Below, in pieces: positions 26,468 to 34,826 of a stretch of 64,000 nt of DNA (position 1 is its first letter; every line of letters begins with the position of its first letter). Made by a program: the position numbers and the translations under genes. This DNA comes from Acetobacter fallax (GTDB lineage Bacteria; Pseudomonadota; Alphaproteobacteria; Acetobacterales; Acetobacteraceae). Where the stretch lies: positions 248,001 through 312,000 of the forward strand of contig NZ_WOSX01000001.1 in NCBI RefSeq assembly GCF_011516735.1. Direction: 5' to 3'. The notes beneath the pieces are model-generated. The model saw only the letters and a program-made list of their open reading frames with translations. It ran no database searches and had not been told where the DNA came from.

Positions 26468-28147
26468 ATGCAAGACCTGAGTTTTCCTCTGATCAGCCGT
26501 GATGCCTACCTTGCGGTGATTGCGCGGATGACGATGCAGTTGCTGCCTTGCGAAACTGTTTTTGTTGTTGGTCAGGCCGATGCGAAGGCAAAGCCCGGGG
26601 TTCTGGCTGTGGCGGGGGATGTCCCGGGGGCGGATATTGGTGCCCTGGTTGCCGGTTTTAAAGGCTCGACTGATCAGCTTGCGGCGGAGAATGGTGTCAA
26701 AGCAGGGCTTTTCGCTCATGCCATTGATGGTTTTCAGGCGTGGGTTACGAGGCCGCTGCAACACGACGGCGGGGGCACTGCGTTTCTGCTGTGCCTGAAC
26801 CGGCCAAGGCAACTATTTGAATCTTCCGCGCTGACCCGGCTGGCGACGCTTCAGGCATCGACCGATCCCATGCCCAAAGGCGGCCGTAAAGCGCATACCG
26901 GGCCGCCGTCCGGGATTGCGGCTCTGACGCGTTATCTCGATACCCGCATTACGGCGACCGGGATTTCAGACACGGCGCCTCTGGCGCTGTTGCGGCTTGA
27001 TCTGGGGCGGATCGGGCCGATCAATGACAGTGATGGGTGGCCTGTATCGGACGCGCTGATTGAGGGGGCTTATGCTCTCCTGCGGGAAATCGCGCCGAAC
27101 CCGTGTTTCACGGTTCATCTTGGCGGCGGGAGCTTTGCCGTTGTCGTGCCGCTTGAGCGTGATGTGGAAAAGGCGGAGGCTCTTGGGAGCGCGATTATCG
27201 CACGAATGAATGAGGGGAAAGACAACCCTGATAACGGGTTTCCTTTTGAGCCTTATATTGGCTGGGCTGCCTATCCGTTCGATGCGCCGGATACTGACAC
27301 GCTGACCGGATTTGCAAACGCGGCGCTGGCCAGAATCAGGGGTGTCAGGGCTGGCCCCTGTATCAATCGTGTGGCTCCGGAAATTGCCCATGCTCATGCC
27401 GATCAGATGGGCATGGAAGCAGATCTTCGGAAAGCTGTTGCCGGGGGGGATTTCACCATCAACTGGCTTCCGGTTCTTGAAACCAGCACGGAACGTGTGA
27501 TTGCGTTTGAAGCTCTGGTGCGCTGGAATCGTCCGGGACATGGAGAGATTGATCCGTCTTTTTTTCTGACCTGCGCGGAAAATGCGGGTCTTATCGAAGA
27601 CATTGATCGCTGGGTGCTTCATGACGCGTGCAGGCAGGCGAAGGCCTGGAAGAAGCCTCTTGGCCTCAGTATCAATGTATCGCCCTGCTGGCTCGATACT
27701 GAGCGTGTTGCCTCGTCAATCGGCGAGGCGTTGCAGAAGAGCGGGCTTGATCCGGAGCGGCTTCGGATTGAACTTTCGGAACGCCGCAGTTTCGGGTCTG
27801 CTGACAGTGCCCGAAAGGAGCTTGCCCGCATCAGGGGCATGGGGGTCCGGCTTACGCTTGATGATTTCGGAACGGGATTTGGGGCTCTTGAGCGCCTGAC
27901 GAATTATCCCTTCGATCAGGTCAAGCTGGATCGTATGTTCGTTAACCGGCTTGGGACAGATAGCCGGGTCGAAACCGTATTACGGTCCACGCTGTACATG
28001 ATTCACTCACTGAATATGACCTGTTGTGCCGAAGGTGTGGAAACCGAGGAGCAACTGGGTTTCCTTGATGCGCATGGATGCGAGGAAATTCAGGGCTTCC
28101 TTATCGGACGCCCCACCATTCAGCTTCCGGATTACCAGGACGACTGA
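26468..28147 (+). CDS. degenerate GGDEF-EAL protein, probable cyclic-di-GMP phosphodiesterase
   Basis: A 559-residue soluble protein without membrane segments. A poorly conserved N-terminal sensor-like region (about 1-150) is followed by a GGDEF-fold domain whose signature is degraded to GGGSF (219-223), so cyclase activity is unlikely. The C-terminal EAL domain starts with EALVRW at 348. It keeps the metal and catalytic signatures (NVS, the Glu of IELSE, DDFGTGFG, VKLDRMFV, EGVET, QGFL), so it should hydrolyse cyclic-di-GMP. In acetic acid bacteria this messenger controls cellulose synthesis and motility. It stands alone, convergent with the LpxR-like gene. Confidence 0.85.
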   Translation: MQDLSFPLISRDAYLAVIARMTMQLLPCETVFVVGQADAKAKPGVLAVAGDVPGADIGALVAGFKGSTDQLAAENGVKAGLFAHAIDGFQAWVTRPLQHDGGGTAFLLCLNRPRQLFESSALTRLATLQASTDPMPKGGRKAHTGPPSGIAALTRYLDTRITATGISDTAPLALLRLDLGRIGPINDSDGWPVSDALIEGAYALLREIAPNPCFTVHLGGGSFAVVVPLERDVEKAEALGSAIIARMNEGKDNPDNGFPFEPYIGWAAYPFDAPDTDTLTGFANAALARIRGVRAGPCINRVAPEIAHAHADQMGMEADLRKAVAGGDFTINWLPVLETSTERVIAFEALVRWNRPGHGEIDPSFFLTCAENAGLIEDIDRWVLHDACRQAKAWKKPLGLSINVSPCWLDTERVASSIGEALQKSGLDPERLRIELSERRSFGSADSARKELARIRGMGVRLTLDDFGTGFGALERLTNYPFDQVKLDRMFVNRLGTDSRVETVLRSTLYMIHSLNMTCCAEGVETEEQLGFLDAHGCEEIQGFLIGRPTIQLPDYQDD

Positions 28148-28176
28148 GACTTCTGAAACAGTCTCCCGGAGCGCAT

Positions 28177-28204
28177 CGTCATCAGGCGGGCCGGCCTGAT
28201 GACG
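28177..28204. terminator. hairpin between convergent EAL and LpxR-like genes
   Basis: A perfect 11-bp inverted repeat, CGTCATCAGGC (28177-28187) and GCCTGATGACG (28194-28204), with a 6-base loop. It sits between two convergent genes and could end both transcripts. There is no clear T run on either side, so it is a hairpin rather than a textbook terminator. Confidence 0.5.
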
Positions 28205-28242
28205 TGAGGTACTTTCTGATCGCGCGATAAAGCGGCCGGCTA

Positions 28243-29286
28243 TCAGAATTTCGCGGATGCGGCGAGTGAACCGTAGTTGAACAGGCCGCTGCGTGCCGTG
28301 TCGAATTCCTGCGTCTGCCAGACCTGGCTGTAGGACAGTCTGACGCCATAGAACATCACCGCGACGCCGGCGTGGATTTCGCCCACATCCCATTTTTTAT
28401 TAACATGCGGTGAATTGCTGCGCATGGTGTTGCCCTGAAGCGTCGCGTCATAGCCGACCGCGTCACCCGTTACGCCACCGAAGAAATACCAGGGAACGGT
28501 ACGTGTTCCTTTATAGGCGTCGGCTCCATCGGTTCCTGCGCCGATTGTGGGCACACCGAAATCGCTGTCCAGGCCCTGCCCGAACCGGATGGTGTCTCCG
28601 ATTGTGCCGGCGGTGCGGTAGTCACCCACGCGCGCGGCCACTGTCGGGAGCATGTCGAACGAGATGCCGTTCCGGCCACCGATCGTGCCCAGCGGCAGAC
28701 GCCAGGTCCGTCCGTACTGCACCTGAAAAATCGGCTGATTGGAGAGCTGATGGCTCCAGCCCTTGTTGCTGGTATCCCCGATTGCGCCGTGGAAGCCGTT
28801 CTGCAGCTGTCTGCCCAGCGCGTCAGGACCCATGACGCCAAACTGGATGCCGAAGACCCCGCGCGACAGGTCTGTGTCGTTGATCAGATTAACCGTTCCG
28901 AGGAGCACGCTGGAATAGGGCCGGTCACGGGCCGAGGGCGTGGCGATCTGCGTATCGGATGGCGTGAAAATCATCTGCTGAACGCCCATGCTGATTCGCT
29001 GCATGCCGCGTCCGAGGATGGCCCGGTTGATGGTCGCAATCGGCGCGGGAAGAGTGTCCGTACCTGAGGTCCAGTTAAACCGGAGGCCGCTTGTGTAATA
29101 CTGATCGGAGGTTCCGTTCAGGGTCGAAACCGCGTCATTTTCACCCTGAAGCGTCCATGTTCCCTGCTTGTCCTGCAAAGGAGTCGCGTAAGCACCGGAT
29201 GTTGCGGCAAGACCCACCGTTAGCGCACCGGCTGAGGCAAGACTCTTCCAGTGAGTGCCAAGACGGTGTTTCAGACCATGCCGCAT
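28243..29286 (-). CDS. LpxR-type outer membrane lipid A 3'-O-deacylase (DUF2219)
   Basis: A 347-residue outer-membrane barrel protein with a signal peptide of about 35 residues (cleavage after YAT or nearby) and a terminal Phe. LpxR enzymes remove the 3'-acyloxyacyl chain of lipid A, altering recognition and membrane properties. The family pattern is present: GENDA with Asn50-Asp51, QYYTSG with Thr65, and GWSHQL with His179, corresponding to the known Asn, Asp, Thr and His active-site residues. The gene stands alone, 95 bases from the end of the convergent EAL gene, with a long intergenic region upstream. Confidence 0.85.
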   Translation of the reverse strand: MRHGLKHRLGTHWKSLASAGALTVGLAATSGAYATPLQDKQGTWTLQGENDAVSTLNGTSDQYYTSGLRFNWTSGTDTLPAPIATINRAILGRGMQRISMGVQQMIFTPSDTQIATPSARDRPYSSVLLGTVNLINDTDLSRGVFGIQFGVMGPDALGRQLQNGFHGAIGDTSNKGWSHQLSNQPIFQVQYGRTWRLPLGTIGGRNGISFDMLPTVAARVGDYRTAGTIGDTIRFGQGLDSDFGVPTIGAGTDGADAYKGTRTVPWYFFGGVTGDAVGYDATLQGNTMRSNSPHVNKKWDVGEIHAGVAVMFYGVRLSYSQVWQTQEFDTARSGLFNYGSLAASAKF

Positions 29287-29705
29287 TATTTCTTTTCCTT
29301 GCGTGGCTACCGCCTGCCCGCGGAATGATCCGCACAGGCTCTTCGCTCCAGATCGTTTAAGACAAAAGATCTTAATAAGAAAGTCCTGTGAAGGTCAGCA
29401 ATCTTGTGGAGCCCGCATAAAGATTACTTCTCCGGGATGACGCATTGACTGATTTTTCGCCTCTTCATTGCGAGAAATTCATGTGAACAGGGGTGCCATA
29501 AGCAAAAAGACAGTAGCTTTCTATCGACACCTTATGCTTTTCTCTTTTTGTCCCCGGCGACCAACCGGAAGCCCCGGACACCGGAATTCAAGGTTGAGAC
29601 GATACGTACCGCGACAGGTGACCATTACGGGCGCCGCCTCCTCCCTCCCCGGATTTATTTCACAGGGCGACTTTTTCGCCATACCAGACCTCGGGATCAA
29701 GACCG
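29287..29705. other. divergent intergenic region between the LpxR-like and cold-shock genes
   Basis: About 420 bases with no gene. It must hold two divergent promoters and a long leader for the cold-shock gene. A short inverted repeat TTAAGA/TCTTAA at 29357-29375 lies about 70 bases upstream of the LpxR-like start and might be a regulatory site. Long leaders are typical of cold-shock mRNAs, but no known leader motif could be matched by eye. Confidence 0.45.
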
Positions 29706-30431
29706 TTGAGAAGTAACCGAACCGACCGCAGCTCCCGCTCCCCCCGCCGCGGCGGATTTGACGATGATTTCATGAGCACGCCCTCACCTTATGATCGCGG
29801 CAACTCGCCTTTTGGCGGCGCTGGCGCAGGAGCAGGTGGCGGAGATCGTGGTGGATATGCACCGCGTCGCCCCTCCAGCCCGCAGGTGATCGCCTCCGGA
29901 CCAGAAATTGATGCCACCGTAAAGTGGTTCAACGGCGAAAAAGGCTTCGGCTTCGTCGAACTGGCAGATGGTTCGGGTGACGTATTCCTGCATGCGAATG
30001 CTCTTACCCAGGCCGGTCACGAAAGCGTGAATCCCGGTGCAACTCTTTCTGTCCGCATTGGCCAGGGCCCTAAGGGTCGCCAGGTTGCGGAAGTTCTCAC
30101 GGTTGATGAGAGCACAGCACAGCCTGAGCGCCCGCGCTCACCAGGTTTCGGTGCCGGTGCGCCTCGCTCCGCGGGCTTTGGTGGCGGTCGTGCGCCTCGT
30201 CCGGCTCCGGACCTGTCCGGCGCGGAAGAAATTCGTGGCACCGTGAAGTGGTATAATGCCACCAAGGGCTTCGGTTTCATTACGCCTGACCATGGCGGCA
30301 AGGACATTTTCGTTCATGCATCCGCTCTTGAGCGTTCCGGCATCGGCTCGCTCAACGAGGGGCAGATGACGAACGTGAAGGTTGTTCAGGGCCAGAAGGG
30401 TCCTGAGGCTGCTGCTATCAGCCTCGACTGA
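29706..30431 (+). CDS. double cold-shock-domain protein
   Basis: A 241-residue RNA/single-stranded-DNA-binding protein with two cold-shock domains, about 67-134 ([13 protein letters not shown]) and 175-241 ([13 protein letters not shown]). Both keep the RNP1-like motif and FVHA/FLHA signatures. A basic Gly/Arg-rich tail precedes the first domain and a proline-rich linker joins the two. Tandem-domain proteins are common in alphaproteobacteria and may act as RNA chaperones or antiterminators. The TTG start gives an [14 protein letters not shown] start; an ATG at 29772 is the alternative. A strong terminator follows at 30481. Confidence 0.88.
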   Translation: MRSNRTDRSSRSPRRGGFDDDFMSTPSPYDRGNSPFGGAGAGAGGGDRGGYAPRRPSSPQVIASGPEIDATVKWFNGEKGFGFVELADGSGDVFLHANALTQAGHESVNPGATLSVRIGQGPKGRQVAEVLTVDESTAQPERPRSPGFGAGAPRSAGFGGGRAPRPAPDLSGAEEIRGTVKWYNATKGFGFITPDHGGKDIFVHASALERSGIGSLNEGQMTNVKVVQGQKGPEAAAISLD

Positions 30432-30480
30432 TCCTGACTTCATGATGGCGGTTTCTGATGAACCCGCCATTATCTGAAAA

Positions 30481-30518
30481 AGCCGCCACTCCCTGTTATG
30501 GGGCTGGCGGCTTTTTTT
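30481..30518 (+). terminator. rho-independent terminator after the cold-shock gene
   Basis: Stem arms AGCCGCCA (30481-30488) and TGGCGGCT (30505-30512) are followed directly by seven T. A second imperfect hairpin (ATGGCGG...CCGCCAT, about 30444-30470) sits just upstream. Position and form mark it as the end of the cold-shock transcript. Confidence 0.9.
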
Positions 30519-30657
30519 GTTGGGGTTGCCGGGGCTGCCTGATGTGTCTCTCTGGTGAGCGGGAACTTGGCTGGCGTGTGTTTTTGAGTGTCGGGAAGGA
30601 AATACGGGCTCTGGCCAGACCGGGAAAGGAGTGCTGCTTACCGCAGTCTGGCGCTTT

Positions 30658-30822
30658 CTCAGGGCTTTGCCCTGAAACCCACCAAAGGTCACAGACCTTT
30701 GGAAACCATTTTATTATCAACAGATTGGGGTGAAGGGGTCTGCGACCCCTTCCGGGTCCGGACAGAGCCCGGGCTTCCGCCGCCCCCTGGAAAGGTCTGC
30801 GACCTTTGGCAGGAGAGCGGCT
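30658..30822 (-). repeat. modular intergenic repeat, copy 2 (inverted orientation)
   Basis: It lies between the cold-shock terminator and smpB. It carries AGGGCTTTGCCCTG, then CCAAAGGTCACAGACCTTTGG and CCATTTTATT, which is the reverse complement of the central module of the 40.6 and 56.2 kb copies. A direct-orientation module, AGATTGGGGTGAAGGGGTCT with CCCCTTCCGGGTCCGG, follows. The order of modules therefore differs from other copies, showing rearrangement within the family. Confidence 0.8.
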
Positions 30823-30826
30823 GTGA

Positions 30827-31318
30827 TTAGTCTTCGCGGCCTTTGTTCCGTATCAGGCGCGCTTTATCACGCTGCCAGTCACGTTCGGCGATGGCGTGTC
30901 GTTTATCGACTTTCTTGCGGCCTTCACCCAGTCCGAGCGTCATTTTGGCGATGCCGCGGGCATTGAAGTGAATGTCCAGCGGCACGAGGGCGACACCTTC
31001 CCGTGCGACCGCACCGAGGAGGCGTTCGACCTGTTTTTTATGGAGGAGCAGTTTGCGGGGCGCGCGGCTATCGAAACGTGACAGGACGCCGCCCTGATAT
31101 TCGGGGATGAAGCAGTTGAAGAGCCACAACTCGCCATTCCGCTCGCCGGCATAGGCTTCGGCAATCTGAGCCCGGCCTGCGCGCAGGCTTTTCACTTCCG
31201 GTCCTTTCAGGACCAGGCCGGACTCGATGGTCTCGGTGATTGTGTAGTTGAAGCGTCCCTTACGGTTCTGCGCGGCAATGCCATGCGAGATCAGGCCCGT
31301 CTTGCGTGAAGATGCCAT
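30827..31318 (-). CDS. smpB: SsrA-binding protein SmpB
   Basis: SmpB binds tmRNA and brings it to stalled ribosomes for trans-translation. The product is 163 residues from the ATG at 31318 (MASSRKTG). It has the OB-fold core with NRKGRFNYTI and the ESGLVLKGPEVKSLRAGRAQI motif, and the basic C-terminal tail rich in Lys and Arg that enters the ribosomal channel. An upstream in-frame ATG at 31348 would overlap the end of dapA and is less likely. It lies directly downstream of dapA (4 bases), a common alphaproteobacterial pair. Confidence 0.95.
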   Translation of the reverse strand: MASSRKTGLISHGIAAQNRKGRFNYTITETIESGLVLKGPEVKSLRAGRAQIAEAYAGERNGELWLFNCFIPEYQGGVLSRFDSRAPRKLLLHKKQVERLLGAVAREGVALVPLDIHFNARGIAKMTLGLGEGRKKVDKRHAIAERDWQRDKARLIRNKGRED

Positions 31319-31322
31319 CGGT

Positions 31323-32216
31323 TCAGCCAGACAGCCCGACTTCCGCAAGCGCGGCTTTCACCGTCTCGCGGGAGGCTGTCGTCAGCGGTGCGAGTGGCAG
31401 GCGGCATGTTTCGCCGGCAAGTCCGAGCAGGGAGGCCGCGAATTTGGCCGGAGCCGGATTGCTTTCGCAGAACAGGGCGTCATGCAGAGGGAGCAGCCTG
31501 TCCTGGAGCGCGATGGCTTCGGCGGTGCGTCCGGCCTGCCAGGCGGCCTGTGTCTGAGCGCAGAGAGATGGCGCGATGTTTGACGTGACGCTGATGACGC
31601 CGTCACCACCGGCCGCCATGAACGAAATCGCGGTTCCGTCTTCTCCGGACAACTGATTGAAATACTTGTTACGGATTGCGTGGCGCACCTGAAGTGGCCG
31701 CAGCAGGTTGGCGGTTGCATCCTTCACGCCGATGATATTGGCGTGCTTTGCCAGACGCGCCATGGTCTCGACCGAGATATCCACGATCGAACGACCCGGG
31801 ATATTATAGAGGATCACCGGGATGTGGATTGCATCGGCGACGGCGCTGAAATGCCGGTACAGGCCTTCCTGCGAGGGCTTGTTATAATAGGGCGTGACGA
31901 TCAGGACGGCGGATGCGCCGGCGGCTTCGGCGTGTTTTGCCAGATCAATGGCTTCAGAGGTGCTGTTTGATCCGGCGCCCGCTATGACGGGCACGCGGCC
32001 GGCGGCGATGTGAATCGTCCGCGCCACGATGGCATGGTGTTCCTCATGGGACAGTGTCGGACTCTCACCGGTCGTTCCGACGGGGACCAGACCGGAGATA
32101 CCCTCGGAAATCTGCCATTCGACGAAGCGGTCGAACGAGGCGAAATCGAGAGAGCCGTCCCGGTTCATCGGGGTAATGAGGGCAGTCAGCGCCCCCCTGA
32201 ACATGGCTTCGGTCAT
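31323..32216 (-). CDS. dapA: 4-hydroxy-tetrahydrodipicolinate synthase DapA
   Basis: DapA condenses pyruvate with aspartate semialdehyde, the first committed step to lysine and diaminopimelate for peptidoglycan. The 297-residue TIM-barrel product has the GTTGES motif (about 47-52), the catalytic tyrosine region TPYYNKPSQEG (about 133-143) and the Schiff-base lysine in IGVKDAT (about 163-169). Length is standard. It precedes smpB on the minus strand and lies about 70 bases downstream of the pheA stop. Confidence 0.95.
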   Translation of the reverse strand: MTEAMFRGALTALITPMNRDGSLDFASFDRFVEWQISEGISGLVPVGTTGESPTLSHEEHHAIVARTIHIAAGRVPVIAGAGSNSTSEAIDLAKHAEAAGASAVLIVTPYYNKPSQEGLYRHFSAVADAIHIPVILYNIPGRSIVDISVETMARLAKHANIIGVKDATANLLRPLQVRHAIRNKYFNQLSGEDGTAISFMAAGGDGVISVTSNIAPSLCAQTQAAWQAGRTAEAIALQDRLLPLHDALFCESNPAPAKFAASLLGLAGETCRLPLAPLTTASRETVKAALAEVGLSG

Positions 32217-32287
32217 GGTTTTCTTCTTGATGGTCCAATGGACAGACGTTTTTCGTTGCTTTGGTATGCCACGAATAAAGCTGACTG

Positions 32288-33148
32288 TCAGGCCACCCTG
32301 CCCGGCGTCCGGAGCCTGAACGGCGATTGCGGGTAGACTCCGAGGGTGCGGAACCGTTCGGCGAAGAATTCAAGCTCGGCGAGAGCCTGTTTCAGGCCGT
32401 CTTTGTCCGGCCTGCCTTCGACATCGAGAAGGAACTGCGTCGCGGCGAATGTTCCTTCGAGCATGTAGCTTTCAAGACGGGTCATGTTGACGCCGTTCGT
32501 GGCGAAACCGCCGAGCACTTTATAAAGAGCGCCCGGCACGTTGCGGACACTGAACAGGACCGTTGTCATCACCGGGCCTGATGCCGGGATGTCCGCGGGA
32601 TGCAGGGCCATGACATAGAAGCGGGTGGTGTTATGGGCTGCGTCCTCGACATTTCGGGACAGGATGGTCAGGCCGTTGAGTTCGGCGGCGAGTTCGGACG
32701 CCACCGCGACGTCTTCCGGTCTGCCCCAGCCGGCGACCAGCTCGGCGGCTCCGGCTGTATCGAATTCGACGACGGGTGTGAGGTCGTGCTCTCTGATCAG
32801 TGTTCTGATCTGGCCCATGGCGACGGGATGGGTGTGAACGCGGCGTGCCTGTTCGACGCGTGCGCCGGGGATTCCCATCAGGCAGTGTTCCACGCGCTGG
32901 AAATGCTCGCCGATGATATGCAGGCCGGAGTCTGGCAGCAGGGCGTGAATGTCCGGCACGCGACCGGCGAGGCTGTTTTCGCAGGCGAGCATGGCCAGCG
33001 TCGCACGGCCTTCATGCACGGCTGCGATTGCGTCGGCGAATGTTTCGCAGGGCACGGTTGTCCAGCCGGGATAAGCCTGACGGCAGGCGAGATCGGAATA
33101 GGCGCCGGGGCGCCCCTGGAAGGCGATTGTATGCGGAGTGGCGGTCAT
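32288..33148 (-). CDS. pheA: prephenate dehydratase PheA
   Basis: It converts prephenate to phenylpyruvate in phenylalanine synthesis. The 286-residue product has the periplasmic-binding-like catalytic domain (about 5-185) with the conserved NTTRFYVM motif, and a C-terminal regulatory ACT domain (about 195-270). There is no chorismate mutase domain, so it is monofunctional. It overlaps the 3' end of kdsB by four bases, implying one transcript. The pair, next to a divergent cytochrome c gene, is a recurrent alphaproteobacterial arrangement. Confidence 0.94.
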   Translation of the reverse strand: MTATPHTIAFQGRPGAYSDLACRQAYPGWTTVPCETFADAIAAVHEGRATLAMLACENSLAGRVPDIHALLPDSGLHIIGEHFQRVEHCLMGIPGARVEQARRVHTHPVAMGQIRTLIREHDLTPVVEFDTAGAAELVAGWGRPEDVAVASELAAELNGLTILSRNVEDAAHNTTRFYVMALHPADIPASGPVMTTVLFSVRNVPGALYKVLGGFATNGVNMTRLESYMLEGTFAATQFLLDVEGRPDKDGLKQALAELEFFAERFRTLGVYPQSPFRLRTPGRVA

Positions 33149-33891
33149 GCTGACAGCCCTTCCAGTATCCGGCGTGCTCTGTCCAGATCTTCGGGCGTAT
33201 CGACGCCGAACGGCGCTTCAGCGATCCGGGCGCATCCGATGGTCATTCCGGCTTCGAGGGCGCGGAGCTGTTCCAGCTTTTCGCGCTTTTCGAGCGGGGA
33301 TTCCGGCAGGCTGACGAAGCGGGCGAGTGCTGTACGGCGCCAGGCGTAGACGCCGACATGGTGCCAGAGCGGGCCGCTTCCCCAGGGGATGGGCTGTCTT
33401 GAGAAATAGAGGGCGCGGGCGGTTTGTGCTGTAGCGGACCCGAAGGCGCAGGCGACTTTGACGACTGAGTCGGTGCGGGCTTCGGTGTCGGTCCGGATGG
33501 GGGCGACGAGGGTTCCGATATCGACGGCCGGGTCTTCGAGTGGGCGGAGGGCGGCGCGGAGGGTTTCCGGGTCGAGACCGGGGAGATCACCCTGGAGGTT
33601 GATGATGATCCGGCTTTCGCCGTGTGGGTCGAGCTGCTGTGCGGCTGCATGGACGCGGTCTGATCCGGAGGGAAGATCCGGGTCGGTGAGGACGGCTTCA
33701 TACCCTGCCCGGCTGACGACGCTGGCGATTTCGGGATCTCCGGCGGCGACGATGACGCGGCCGGCTCCGGCGCGGCGGGCGCGTTCGGCGACGTGGAGGA
33801 TCATGGGGAGGCCGGCGATACTGGCGAGGGGTTTGCCGGGCAGGCGTGTGGAGGCCATGCGTGCGGGGATGATGATGAGGGGGGTGGTCAT
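33145..33891 (-). CDS. kdsB: 3-deoxy-manno-octulosonate cytidylyltransferase KdsB
   Basis: KdsB activates KDO as CMP-KDO for the inner core of lipopolysaccharide. The 248-residue product from the ATG at 33891 begins with IIPARMASTRLPGKPL, the nucleotide-binding signature, and contains NLQGDLPG and SGSDRV motifs typical of the family. The frame is open further upstream to 34116, but that part is basic low-complexity sequence overlapping the divergent cytochrome gene and is not believed. It overlaps pheA by four bases. Confidence 0.94.
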   Translation of the reverse strand: MTTPLIIIPARMASTRLPGKPLASIAGLPMILHVAERARRAGAGRVIVAAGDPEIASVVSRAGYEAVLTDPDLPSGSDRVHAAAQQLDPHGESRIIINLQGDLPGLDPETLRAALRPLEDPAVDIGTLVAPIRTDTEARTDSVVKVACAFGSATAQTARALYFSRQPIPWGSGPLWHHVGVYAWRRTALARFVSLPESPLEKREKLEQLRALEAGMTIGCARIAEAPFGVDTPEDLDRARRILEGLSA

Positions 33892-34073
33892 GGGGTTGCG
33901 GGGTTTACCTGGTTCCCGGCGAGGGTTTGCCGGTGGCTTCACATGATGGGGCTGGCACTCTAGAAAAGAGCGGTATCTGAGGCAACTGCGCGGTGTGCGG
34001 GGGTTGCTGTGGCTTTTCGTTTTTGAACCGTTATGTTTCGGGCTGGCGAGGCCGGGGCGGCGGGATTTTCGGG

Positions 34074-34628
34074 ATGAGCATGGATTTTCAGACGGCCAAT
34101 CGTGGCGCTTTTGCATTGCTTCTTACGGTTGGGACGCTTTCCGTGTGCTGGGGTGCCGGAGCGGTTGTGGTTCCTTATGCGGTGCCGGCGAAGCCCGGGG
34201 TGGAGATTCCGGCTTCTCCGGCTGAGGCGCCCCCTGCCCCGCCTGTGGCTTCGGCTGTTGCTCCGACGGCTCCGGTTTCCGGGGCTGAGACTGGGACCGG
34301 AGCTGGGGCCGGGACTGGCGGGGATGTCGCGCATGGAGCGGCGCTGGCGCAGCAGAGCTGTGCGATGTGTCACACGCTGACGGCGGATGCGCCGGACACG
34401 GTAGGGCCTAATTTGTTTCATGTATCTGGTCGTAAGGTTGGCGGGAAAGAGGGGTATTCGTACTCACAGGCTTTGTCGGGGCATGGGGGGCAGTGGGATG
34501 ATGCGACGCTGAATGCGTGGCTGACCAATCCGGCGGCGTTCGCGCCCGGGACGCGGATGTCATTTCCGGGGATTGCGGATGACAAAGATCGGGCGGATGT
34601 GGTGGCCTGGCTTAAGACGTTGCGGTGA
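34074..34628 (+). CDS. membrane-anchored c-type cytochrome
   Basis: A 184-residue cytochrome c with an uncleaved-looking N-terminal membrane segment (about 10-32), a long Pro/Ala/Gly-rich linker (about 38-85) and a class I haem domain. The haem motif is CAMCH at about 96-100, with the distal Met probably in TRMSFPG near 160. It resembles the CycM/c552 type that carries electrons between complex III and a terminal oxidase. The ATG at 34074 was chosen over an earlier in-frame ATG at 33993. It is divergent from kdsB, as in other alphaproteobacteria. Confidence 0.88.
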   Translation: MSMDFQTANRGAFALLLTVGTLSVCWGAGAVVVPYAVPAKPGVEIPASPAEAPPAPPVASAVAPTAPVSGAETGTGAGAGTGGDVAHGAALAQQSCAMCHTLTADAPDTVGPNLFHVSGRKVGGKEGYSYSQALSGHGGQWDDATLNAWLTNPAAFAPGTRMSFPGIADDKDRADVVAWLKTLR

Positions 34629-34683
34629 CGGGGCATGTTTTGCGGGGGCTGTTTTCGCCGTCATTCCGGTCATCGGAAGAGCG

Positions 34684-34697
34684 CCTGACCGGTCAGG
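34684..34697. promoter_or_regulatory. 14-bp perfect palindrome
   Basis: CCTGACCGGTCAGG lies in the 200-base gap between the cytochrome c and flavin monooxygenase genes. Its symmetry and size fit a regulator binding site, but no regulator gene is nearby, and it could equally be part of a terminator for the cytochrome gene. Confidence 0.35.
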
Positions 34698-34775
34698 AAG
34701 GCGGTCACCGGGAATGGTGCGGCCCATATACTTTTTGTCGCCGGCAGGAACAGCCTGAACGCATCCGGCGTTAAT

Positions 34776-34815
34776 GTAAAAACAACTACCCCTCTGTCGG
34801 GACAGTTGTTTTTAC
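34776..34815. promoter_or_regulatory. 12-bp perfect inverted repeat before the monooxygenase start
   Basis: Arms GTAAAAACAACT (34776-34787) and AGTTGTTTTTAC (34804-34815) are separated by 16 bases. The right arm ends 11 bases before the ATG at 34827. It is AT-rich against a GC-rich background. It could be an operator for a TetR- or LysR-like regulator, or an mRNA hairpin controlling ribosome access. No regulator gene is adjacent. Confidence 0.6.
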
Positions 34816-34826
34816 GGACAAAAATC

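Noticed and set aside
33993..34073. Earlier start for the cytochrome c gene
   Set aside because: The added MCGGCCGFSF... segment would precede the membrane anchor without purpose and crowds the divergent kdsB promoter; the ATG at 34074 is simpler.
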